A DNA stretch of 5,443 bases from Brevundimonas sp. GTDB taxonomy: Bacteria > Pseudomonadota > Alphaproteobacteria > Caulobacterales > Caulobacteraceae. Position 1 is the first letter of the stretch. Each line of letters starts with the position of its first letter. Below, piece by piece: positions 1 to 5,443 of this stretch. The notes beneath the pieces are model-generated. The model saw nothing but the letters and a program-made list of their open reading frames with translations, ran no database searches and was not told the DNA's origin. The stretch covers positions 1 through 5,443 of the forward strand of contig JADGMZ010000101.1 of assembly GCA_015234495.1 (NCBI GenBank). The letters run 5' to 3'. The position numbers were made by a program, and so were the translations under genes.

Positions 1-953
1 GCCTCTACTATCCGACCGGCTCGCTGAAGGCGCGGTTCTGCGTTGAGGGCCGGCGGCGGCTCTACGCCTTCCTCGACAGCCACAAGGTCGACTACCGGCG
101 CTGCGGCAAGCTGGTCGTGGCCACCGACGAGGCCGAGACGCCCTTGATCGAGGCCATCTTCGAGCAGGCGACCGCCAACGAGGTCGAGCATCTCGAACTC
201 CTGACCGGGGCGCAGGCGCGGGCCCTGGAGCCGGGGCTGAACGCCGACGCGGCCCTCCTGTCGCCGGAGAGCGGCGTGTTCGACAGCCACGGCTACATGC
301 TGGCCCTGCAGGGCGAGATCGAGGATGCCGGCGGGTCGGTCGTGGTCTCCACGCCGTTCGAGCGGGCCGAGCCGCTGCCGGGCGGCGGTTTCCGGGTCAC
401 CGCGGGCGGGGAGGCGGGCGCGACCCTGTCCTGCCGCCTGCTGGTCACCGCCCCCGGCCTGCAGGCGCAGGACGCCGCCAGGCGCATAGACGGCTATCCG
501 GCCGACCGCATCCCGGCCGGCCATTTCGGCAAGGGCGTCTATTTCCGCCTGACCGGCAAGGCGCCGTTCGAGCGGCTGGTCTATCCGCCGCCGATCCCGG
601 GCGCCCTGGGCACCCACTACCGCAAGGACCTGGGCGGGCAGGCGGTGTTCGGTCCGGACCTGACCTACGTCGACGGCGAGGACTATTCGGTCGATCCGCA
701 TCGCGCCGCGGAGTTCGAGCGCTACGTCCGCCGCTTCTGGCCGGGCCTGCCCGACGGCGCCCTGACCCCGGACTACGCCGGCATCCGACCCAAGCTGCAC
801 GGGCCGGGCGAGCCCCAGCCTGACTTCCAGCTGATCGGGGCGGAGGATCACGGCATCGACGGCCTGATGGCCCTGTTCGGCATCGAAAGCCCGGGGCTGA
901 CCAGTTCTCTGGCCATCGGCGAGGCGGTGGCGAAGGCGCTGGCCGATGGATGA
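1..953 (+). CDS. FAD-dependent oxidoreductase, L-2-hydroxyglutarate oxidase-like (5' partial)
   Basis: The reading frame is open from the window edge (first full codon at base 3) to TGA at 951-953, giving 316 visible residues. The first visible residues, LYYPTGSLKARFCVEGRRR, match the block that follows the nucleotide-binding segment in the LhgO/L2HGDH branch of the DAO superfamily. Other family signatures are SGVFDSHGYM, AGIRPKLHGPGEPQPDF and the C-terminal FAD-contacting segment GIESPGLTSSLAIGEAVA. The N-terminal GxGxxG dinucleotide-binding motif, roughly the first 45-50 residues, lies outside the window. The family oxidises L-2-hydroxyglutarate or related 2-hydroxy acids to 2-oxo acids, usually passing electrons to oxygen or the quinone pool. 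The substrate of this member is inferred only, and many genomes carry paralogues annotated simply as FAD-dependent oxidoreductase. The next gene starts inside its last codons, suggesting translational coupling. An internal GTG at 117 is not the real start, because homologous sequence continues upstream of it. Confidence 0.88.
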   Translation, partial: LYYPTGSLKARFCVEGRRRLYAFLDSHKVDYRRCGKLVVATDEAETPLIEAIFEQATANEVEHLELLTGAQARALEPGLNADAALLSPESGVFDSHGYMLALQGEIEDAGGSVVVSTPFERAEPLPGGGFRVTAGGEAGATLSCRLLVTAPGLQAQDAARRIDGYPADRIPAGHFGKGVYFRLTGKAPFERLVYPPPIPGALGTHYRKDLGGQAVFGPDLTYVDGEDYSVDPHRAAEFERYVRRFWPGLPDGALTPDYAGIRPKLHGPGEPQPDFQLIGAEDHGIDGLMALFGIESPGLTSSLAIGEAVAKALADG

Positions 954-1476
954 GATCGTCCTTCGCGACGGCGGGCACGACGACGTCGCGCTGATCCATC
1001 CTCTGGTCCACCATGCCTACCGCGGAGATCGGGCCCGGGTCGGCTGGACCCATGAGGCGGATCTGCTGGACGCCGCCCGGATCGATGAAGCCGCCCTGGC
1101 CGCAAGCATCGACGATCCGCGCCAGACGATAATTCTCGCCGAGCGTGGCGGCGAACCGATCGGCTGCGTCCAGGTGACGGACAGGGGCGACGGCCTGGCC
1201 TATCTGGGCATGCTGACCGTCGCCGCCCATCTGCAGGCGCGCGGCCTCGGCCGGCGGCTGCTCCAGGCGGCCGAAGCTTTGGCGCGCGACCGGTACGGCG
1301 CGACCCGCATCGAGATGACCGTCATCGTCCAGCGGGGCGAACTGATCGAATGGTACCAGCGCCGGGGCTATGCCCTGACCGGCGAGACGCGGCCCTTCCC
1401 CATGACCGATCCGCGCTTCGGCGTCCCACGCCGCAGCGATCTCGCATTCGTCGTGCTCGAGAAGCCCCTCGCTTGA
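946..1476 (+). CDS. GNAT family N-acetyltransferase
   Basis: This 176-residue protein has the GNAT fold, which transfers an acetyl group from acetyl-CoA to an amine. The acetyl-CoA-binding motif A is visible as LGMLTVAAHLQARGLGRRLL (about residues 87-106), with the pyrophosphate-binding Q/RxxGxG pattern at Q97-A-R-G-L-G102. A second conserved segment, RGELIEWYQRRGYALTGE (130-147), corresponds to the C-terminal motif B region, where a Tyr often lies near the thiol leaving group. The length is normal for a single-domain GNAT. The ATG at 946 overlaps the end of the oxidoreductase by 8 bases, and an AAGG sequence at 933-936 sits 9 bases upstream as a modest ribosome binding site. The overlap implies co-translation with the oxidoreductase. 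The substrate cannot be predicted; it could be a small amine, an amino acid or a protein N-terminus. Confidence 0.87.
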   Translation: MDEIVLRDGGHDDVALIHPLVHHAYRGDRARVGWTHEADLLDAARIDEAALAASIDDPRQTIILAERGGEPIGCVQVTDRGDGLAYLGMLTVAAHLQARGLGRRLLQAAEALARDRYGATRIEMTVIVQRGELIEWYQRRGYALTGETRPFPMTDPRFGVPRRSDLAFVVLEKPLA

Positions 1477-1507
1477 CCGTTACCGCCGGCGGCGGCATCG
1501 ACGGGCG

Positions 1508-2023
1508 ATGGAGATCCTCACGCCCCGTCTCAAGCTGCGCACCGCCCGCGCCGAGGACGTGGACGCGATGCACGCCGTCCTGTCGGACCCGCGCGCCACC
1601 CGTTGGTGGTCGACCCCGCCGCACGAGACGCTGGATCAGACCCGCATCTGGCTGCGCGGCATGATCGCCAACGGGCCGGACCAGCCGGATTTCGTCATCG
1701 AACGCGACGGCGTGGTGATCGGGAAGGCGGGGTTCTGGCGTCTGCCCGAGGTCGGCTACATCCTGCATCCCGACCACTGGGGGCAGGGGTTCGGCCGCGA
1801 GGCGGTGGGGGCCGCTGTCGACCATGTCTTCACCGCCCGCGACCTCGACGAACTGGTCGCCGACGTCGATCCGGAGAACGCCGCCTCGATTCGCCTGCTG
1901 GAAGGTCTCGGCTTCGTGAAGACCGGCTTCTGTGAACGCACCTGGGAAATCGCCGGGGAGTGGAAGGACAGCCTTTACTACGGGCTCTCGCGGGCGCAGT
2001 GGAAGGCGCGCCGGCGCACTTGA
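1508..2023 (+). CDS. GNAT family N-acetyltransferase, RimJ/RimL type
   Basis: This 171-residue protein belongs to the RimJ/RimL-like GNAT group (Acetyltransf_3 type). It begins with the characteristic MEILTPRLKLRTARAEDVDA strand. Motif A is GYILHPDHWGQGFGREAVGA (residues 83-102), with the acetyl-CoA pyrophosphate loop at Q93-G-F-G-R97. The second signature, DPENAASIRLLEGLGFVKTG (121-140), is typical of the group. RimJ, RimL and RimI acetylate the N-termini of ribosomal proteins S5, L7/L12 and S18, but most members with this signature act on other substrates, including antibiotics and small molecules, so the name gives fold and subgroup only. The gene starts 31 bases after the previous GNAT and has no strong Shine-Dalgarno sequence, consistent with being the last member of an operon. 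The two GNATs share little outside motif A, so they are not a recent tandem duplication. Confidence 0.87.
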   Translation: MEILTPRLKLRTARAEDVDAMHAVLSDPRATRWWSTPPHETLDQTRIWLRGMIANGPDQPDFVIERDGVVIGKAGFWRLPEVGYILHPDHWGQGFGREAVGAAVDHVFTARDLDELVADVDPENAASIRLLEGLGFVKTGFCERTWEIAGEWKDSLYYGLSRAQWKARRRT

Positions 2024-2048
2024 ACTCTCCGGCGGGTTCAGGCATAAG
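2020..2048 (+). promoter_or_regulatory. Candidate promoter ahead of rpmF
   Basis: A TTGAAC hexamer (2020-2025) and a CATAAG hexamer (2043-2048) are separated by 17 bases, matching the sigma-70 consensus at 4 of 6 positions each. The -35 element overlaps the stop codon of the upstream acetyltransferase. If used, transcription would begin around 2055, immediately before the hairpin at 2060-2085, which would then form the 5' end of the rpmF transcript. The matches are moderate and other locations are possible. Confidence 0.3.
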
Positions 2049-2059
2049 CCCGCGCTCGC

Positions 2060-2094
2060 GTGGCGGCTCTTTCGAGGGCCGCCGCTGTTGTTTT
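2060..2094 (+). terminator. Terminator-like hairpin with TTCG loop between acetyltransferase and rpmF
   Basis: Bases 2060-2070 pair with 2075-2085 over 11 positions, including two G-T wobbles, around a TTCG tetraloop at 2071-2074. The T-rich tail TGTTGTTTT follows at 2086-2094. Hairpin, stable tetraloop and T tract are what an intrinsic terminator needs. The simplest reading is that it ends the oxidoreductase-GNAT-GNAT transcript. It also lies 44 bases upstream of the rpmF start, so it could be a leader attenuator if the rpmF promoter is upstream of it. No good promoter is visible between the hairpin and rpmF. Confidence 0.6.
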
Positions 2095-2137
2095 CGCGCC
2101 TTCAACGGCGCCCGACCCTAAGAAGATTGAGACGGAC

Positions 2138-2320
2138 ATGGCCGTTCCGAAGCGCAAAGTATCGCCCTCGCGTCGCAACATGCGCCGCGCCCACGACGCC
2201 CTGGGCACGAACGCCTATGTCGAGGACAAGGACACGGGCGAGCTGAAGCGCCCGCACCACATCGACCTGAAGACCGGCACCTACCGCGGCCGCCAGGTCC
2301 TGACGCCGAAGGAAGACTAG
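2138..2320 (+). CDS. rpmF: 50S ribosomal protein L32
   Basis: This 60-residue protein begins [20 protein letters not shown] and continues through the conserved [20 protein letters not shown] segment, which identifies bacterial L32 over its whole length. L32 is a small basic protein of the large ribosomal subunit. This copy has no cysteine, so it is the zinc-independent form rather than the four-cysteine zinc-ribbon form. The ATG at 2138 is chosen because L32 proteins start MAVP. The frame stays open upstream to a GTG at 2060, but that stretch (26 codons) has no L32 homology and coincides with the hairpin. The ribosome binding site is weak, with purine-rich AAGAAGATTGAGA upstream (2120-2132). 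Unlike many bacteria, plsX does not follow; a strong terminator isolates rpmF as a single-gene unit. Confidence 0.97.
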   Translation: MAVPKRKVSPSRRNMRRAHDALGTNAYVEDKDTGELKRPHHIDLKTGTYRGRQVLTPKED

Positions 2321-2359
2321 GTCTTTCGACGGTTCGGGCCCGGCCCGGCGAAGCTTTTC

Positions 2360-2389
2360 ACGGCGCGCGATAGCCTCGCGCGCCGTTTT
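2360..2389 (+). terminator. Rho-independent terminator of rpmF
   Basis: A perfect 11-base-pair GC-rich stem (2360-2370 with 2376-2386) encloses a 5-base loop, TAGCC, and is followed directly by a T tract at 2386-2389. It begins 39 bases after the rpmF stop codon. The left flank lacks the A/T arrangement needed for termination on the minus strand, so it is probably one-directional. Confidence 0.8.
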
Positions 2390-2428
2390 CGTGCGTTGTA
2401 GCGGCGACATTCACGCCGGAGACGCCCC

Positions 2429-3037
2429 ATGTTCCGCCTCATCGCTCTCGGTTCGGCCGCCACGCTCGCCCTCGCCGCCTGCGGCGCGCCGCCGCCGGAG
2501 CCGGCCGATGCGCCGGTGGAGCCGGCCGCCCCGACCAGTCCGATGGAGCCCGGCCAGCCCGTCTCGGCGGCCATGAAGCTGACGGCCCAGGGCTACGGTC
2601 CGCTGCGCATCGGCATGACCGTGGGCGAGATCGAGGCGGCCATGGGTCCTGACGCCGCTCCAGAGGCGGTCGGCGGGCCCGATCCCGCGTCGTGCGACAT
2701 GTTCCGCCCGGCCCAGGCCCCCGAGGGCCTGCTGGTCATGGTCGAGAACGGCGTCCTGACCAGCGTCTGGGTCAGCCGCAACGCCGCCGTCGAGACCGAC
2801 CGCGCCCTCAACGTCGGCGATACGGCCGCCGAGGTGAAGCGCGTCTACGGCGACGCCGCCCAGGTTGAACCGCACAAATACGTGCCCGCCCCGGCCGAAT
2901 ACATCACTGTCTGGACCACGTCCGACCGGCAGGGCCCGGCGGCGCGCGGTCTGACCTATGAGATCGGCCCGGATGGCCGCGTCGAATCGATCGCGGGGGG
3001 CGGCCCCTCGATCCGGTACGTCGAGGGTTGCGCCTGA
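2429..3037 (+). CDS. Predicted lipoprotein with two SmpA-like repeats, unknown function
   Basis: This 202-residue protein carries a lipoprotein signal peptide: Arg3, a hydrophobic core, then the lipobox L15-A16-A17-C18. Gly19 after the lipidated cysteine does not match the inner-membrane retention signal (Asp at +2), so outer-membrane sorting is likely. A Pro/Ala/Glu-rich linker follows (about 19-46). The rest contains two related units. The first starts GPLRIGMTVGEIEAAMG (57-73) and ends in the strand-like GLLVMVENGVLTSVWV (100-115). The second starts ALNVGDTAAEVKRVYG (126-141) and ends LTYEIGPDGRVESIAGG (175-191). The G-[MD]-T-x-x-E-[IV] pattern resembles the helix start in SmpA/BamE and BLIP-like repeats. 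Cys89 and Cys201 could form a disulfide in the periplasm. The GGAG at 2418-2421, 7 bases before ATG, supports the start. It lies between the rpmF terminator and eno; no clear promoter is visible in the 39 bases available, and its function is unknown. Confidence 0.85.
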   Translation: MFRLIALGSAATLALAACGAPPPEPADAPVEPAAPTSPMEPGQPVSAAMKLTAQGYGPLRIGMTVGEIEAAMGPDAAPEAVGGPDPASCDMFRPAQAPEGLLVMVENGVLTSVWVSRNAAVETDRALNVGDTAAEVKRVYGDAAQVEPHKYVPAPAEYITVWTTSDRQGPAARGLTYEIGPDGRVESIAGGGPSIRYVEGCA

Positions 3038-3096
3038 GGCGGGCCCGCCCGCTTGTCACGGGGACGTCCGGACACCTGCCGGTCCGTCGCCTCGCC

Positions 3097-4440
<1,344 letters not shown>

Positions 4441-4476
4441 TCCCCGGACCGGTCTCGCTTCGCCCGTTGTCCGCGG

Positions 4477-4504
4477 ATGACGGATTCCACGGTCAAGCTA
4501 CGGT
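4477..4504 (+). promoter_or_regulatory. Candidate ftsB promoter with internal GANTC site
   Basis: ATGACGG at 4477-4483 matches the Caulobacter -35 consensus TTGACGS at 6 of 7 positions. Thirteen bases later, GCTACGGT (4497-4504) matches GCTANAWC in its first four bases only. The spacing fits the known 10-14 base range. A GATTC (GANTC methylation site) at 4483-4487 lies between the two elements, which is where GcrA- and CcrM-responsive promoters carry theirs. The -10 match is weak, so the call is tentative. Confidence 0.35.
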
Positions 4505-4524
4505 TCGTTAGGCATTTTCGGTCA

Positions 4525-4545
4525 GGACTCATTGATCAAGAGTCC
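4525..4545. promoter_or_regulatory. Near-perfect dyad with two inverted GANTC sites upstream of ftsB
   Basis: The arms GGACTC (4525-4530) and GAGTCC (4540-4545) are exact reverse complements. Between them is the 8-base palindrome TTGATCAA (4532-4539), with a single extra A at 4531. Each arm contains one GANTC (4526-4530 and 4540-4544). As DNA it could be an operator; as RNA it can form a stem with one bulged base, ending 8 bases before the Shine-Dalgarno of ftsB. The symmetry is seen directly; the function is inferred. Confidence 0.45.
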
Positions 4546-4546
4546 G

Positions 4547-4561
4547 CGCTCAGAAGGAGCG
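4547..4561 (+). promoter_or_regulatory. ftsB ribosome binding site, partly inside a small hairpin
   Basis: AAGGAG at 4554-4559 is the best Shine-Dalgarno in the window and lies 9 bases before the GTG at 4569, which fixes that start; the ATG at 4581 would be 21 bases away. CGCTC (4547-4551) can pair with GAGCG (4557-4561) around the loop AGAAG, placing the GAG of the ribosome binding site in a 5-base-pair stem. Confidence 0.55.
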
Positions 4562-4568
4562 TCCGTCA

Positions 4569-4898
4569 GTGCCCGAGCGGATGAAGCCGTATTTTCCGTC
4601 AGCCATGTTGCTGCTGCTGATCGTCTACCTGGGCGTTCAGGCCCTGACGGGGGAGCGCGGTCTGCTGAGCGGGGGCGAACGCGACGCCATGCTGCTGCGC
4701 CGCGAGGCCCAGCTGGCGCAGATCCTCGAACAGCGCCGCGACCTCGAGATCCGCGTCCGCTACCTGCGCGCCGACAGCCTGTCGCGCGACCTGCTGGAGG
4801 AGCGGGCGCGCGCCGTGCTGGGCTTCGCGGACCCGCGCGACTACGTCATCCGGGTCTCCACGCCCGCATCGGATGCGACCGAAACGCCCACGGCGTGA
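4569..4898 (+). CDS. ftsB: Septum formation initiator, cell division protein FtsB/DivIC
   Basis: This 109-residue protein has the FtsB/DivIC layout: a short cytoplasmic N-terminus (1-7), one membrane segment (about 8-26, rich in Leu, Ile and Val), then a periplasmic coiled coil (about 36-70, RREAQLAQILEQRRDLEIRV). The family signature LLEERARAVLGFADPRDYVIRV (75-96) follows, with a short Ser/Thr-rich tail. FtsB forms a complex with FtsL and FtsQ in the divisome and relays the signal that activates septal peptidoglycan synthesis. The start is GTG at 4569, supported by AAGGAG nine bases upstream. The gene sits between eno and pdhA, a common order in Alphaproteobacteria rather than the ftsB-ispD order of Enterobacteria. 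Three GANTC sites, a dyad and a candidate promoter upstream suggest its own, possibly cell-cycle-linked, control in addition to read-through from eno. Confidence 0.93.
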   Translation: MPERMKPYFPSAMLLLLIVYLGVQALTGERGLLSGGERDAMLLRREAQLAQILEQRRDLEIRVRYLRADSLSRDLLEERARAVLGFADPRDYVIRVSTPASDATETPTA

Positions 4899-4902
4899 AC
4901 TT

Positions 4903-4971
4903 TCGTTACAGCTTGGCCGGCCCGCTTTGCGTTTCGGGAACGAAGGCTGCTAAAGCCCCTTTCCGTAACGA
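4903..4971. repeat. 7-base inverted repeat flanking the candidate pdhA promoter
   Basis: TCGTTAC (4903-4909) and GTAACGA (4965-4971) are exact reverse complements separated by 55 bases, and the candidate -35 and -10 elements lie between them. Seven bases is short enough to arise by chance. It could be a pair of regulator half-sites; no known regulator is identified. Confidence 0.25.
4927..4956 (+). promoter_or_regulatory. Candidate pdhA promoter
   Basis: GCTAAAGC at 4949-4956 matches GCTANAWC at 6 of 7 fixed positions. TTGCGT at 4927-4932 is a weak -35 with 16 bases between. The layout, TTGC 22 bases before GCTAAA, is the same as that ahead of eno. Predicted transcription would start around 4962 and give a leader of about 50 bases with the hairpin at 4976-4994. 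Confidence 0.38.
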
Positions 4972-4975
4972 CAGA

Positions 4976-4994
4976 GGCCCCGTTTGGCGGGGTC
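4976..4994 (+). other. GC-rich hairpin in the pdhA leader
   Basis: GGCCCCG (4976-4982) pairs with CGGGGTC (4988-4994), including one G-T wobble, around a TTTGG loop. There is no T tract after it, so it is not a classical terminator. It ends 5 bases before the GGGAG ribosome binding site at 5000-5004, so it may affect translation or mRNA stability, or serve as a weak pause site after ftsB. Confidence 0.4.
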
Positions 4995-5013
4995 CAGCCG
5001 GGAGTGAAGACGG

Positions 5014-5443
5014 ATGGCGAAGGCCCCCGCCGCCAAAGCTGATTCCAGCAAGGCCAGGAGCATACCCAATACGCCGCAGGCTTCGAAGGAAGACCTGCTG
5101 CGCCTCTATCGGGAGATGGTGCTCATCCGCCGCTTCGAGGAGCGCGCGGGCCAGCTCTACGGGATGGGGCTGATCGGCGGCTTCTGCCACCTGTACATTG
5201 GACAGGAAGCCGTCGCCGTGGGCGTTCAGGAGAGCGTCAAACAGGGCCACGACAAGATCATCACCGGCTACCGCGACCACGGCCACATGCTGGCCGCGGG
5301 CATGGACCCGAAGGAGGTCATGGCCGAGCTGACCGGTCGCATCGGCGGTTCGTCGAAGGGCAAGGGCGGCTCGATGCACATGTTCGACGTGCCGACCGGC
5401 TTCTACGGCGGCCACGGCATCGTCGGCGCCCAGGTGGCGCTGG
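5014..5443 (+). CDS. pdhA: Pyruvate dehydrogenase E1 component, alpha subunit (3' partial)
   Basis: The first 143 codons are visible, and the frame remains open at the window edge. The protein starts with an Ala/Lys/Ser-rich tail (1-24) common in alphaproteobacterial PdhA, then KEDLLRLYREMVLIRRFEER. The E1-alpha signatures are GFCHLYIGQEAVAVG (56-70), ITGYRDHGHMLAAG (83-96), where Tyr86 and Arg87 correspond to thiamine diphosphate-contacting residues, GKGGSMHMF (116-124) and GGHGIVGAQ (132-140). The GDG...NN cofactor motif lies beyond the window. PdhA pairs with PdhB to decarboxylate pyruvate and feed the acetyl group to E2, giving acetyl-CoA. The close relatives branched-chain 2-oxoacid and acetoin dehydrogenase alpha are less likely because of the FCHLYIGQEA block and the eno-ftsB context. 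GGGAG at 5000-5004, nine bases before ATG, supports the start. pdhB is expected downstream. Confidence 0.95.
   Translation, partial: MAKAPAAKADSSKARSIPNTPQASKEDLLRLYREMVLIRRFEERAGQLYGMGLIGGFCHLYIGQEAVAVGVQESVKQGHDKIITGYRDHGHMLAAGMDPKEVMAELTGRIGGSSKGKGGSMHMFDVPTGFYGGHGIVGAQVAL

Noticed and set aside
445..1230. 261-codon minus-strand open frame across the oxidoreductase and first acetyltransferase
   Set aside because: It crosses two well-supported plus-strand genes, is rich in Arg, Pro and Gly, and shows no family motif.
1483..1492. CCGCCGGCGG palindrome between the two acetyltransferases
   Set aside because: Ten-base GC palindromes are expected by chance here and no T tract or other signal accompanies it.
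2060..2137. 26-codon N-terminal extension of L32 from an upstream GTG
   Set aside because: L32 proteins begin MAVP, and the extension coincides with a terminator-like hairpin.
3038..3052. GC-rich palindrome right after the lipoprotein stop, as a terminator
   Set aside because: The loop is only 0-4 bases depending on pairing and there is no T tract; such palindromes are common at this GC content.
4441..4475. Intrinsic terminator after eno
   Set aside because: Only the short palindrome GACCGGTC (4447-4454) is present, with no stable stem plus T tract.
4441..4568. CtrA-type binding site (TTAA-N7-TTAA) ahead of ftsB
   Set aside because: No TTAA pair with the required spacing is present in the gap.
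4942..4963. Possible terminator of ftsB at the GAAGG and CCTTTC arms
   Set aside because: The stem needs a bulge, its inner part is only four pairs, and the T run lies inside the stem rather than after it; the loop also contains the candidate pdhA -10.
4532..5173. 213-codon plus-strand open frame spanning ftsB and the start of pdhA
   Set aside because: It overlaps both ftsB and pdhA out of frame and has the composition of a shadow frame.

Overview
The window is a GC-rich, all plus-strand stretch of bacterial chromosome that looks like a member of the Caulobacterales, most likely Brevundimonas or a close relative. This rests on the strong G/C third-codon bias, a ribosomal protein L32 of the cysteine-free alphaproteobacterial type, and the gene order eno - ftsB - pdhA, which is a recurrent arrangement in Alphaproteobacteria. 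The genus is an inference from sequence character, not from a search.

Layout. Positions 1-2023 hold a compact run of three genes: the 3' part of an FAD-dependent oxidoreductase of the L-2-hydroxyglutarate oxidase (LhgO/L2HGDH) type, a GNAT acetyltransferase that overlaps its end by 8 bases, and a second, RimJ/RimL-type GNAT 31 bases further on. A strong hairpin with a TTCG loop and a T-rich tail (2060-2094) lies between them and rpmF (L32, 2138-2320). rpmF is followed by a clean intrinsic terminator (2360-2389). A lipoprotein of unknown function with two related repeats follows (2429-3037). The last part is central carbon metabolism and division: eno (3163-4440), ftsB/divIC (4569-4898) and the first 143 codons of pdhA (5014 to the window end).

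How the genes work together. Enolase makes phosphoenolpyruvate, and PdhA (E1 alpha) is part of the complex that converts the resulting pyruvate to acetyl-CoA, so the two flanking genes belong to one pathway. FtsB, placed between them, is a membrane component of the divisome. The 5' group is probably one operon, but the substrates of its two acetyltransferases cannot be read from sequence.

No mobile element, CRISPR array, tRNA or rRNA gene is seen, and no gap exceeds 300 bases. Nothing here amounts to a new multi-gene system. The most interesting non-coding signals are in the 128-base eno-ftsB gap. Three of the window's eight GANTC sites (the CcrM methylation motif of Alphaproteobacteria) fall there, two of them as the arms of a near-perfect dyad and one inside a candidate promoter. 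A terminator-like hairpin in front of rpmF and a patch of atypical codons over the enolase active-site lysine are the next most useful leads.
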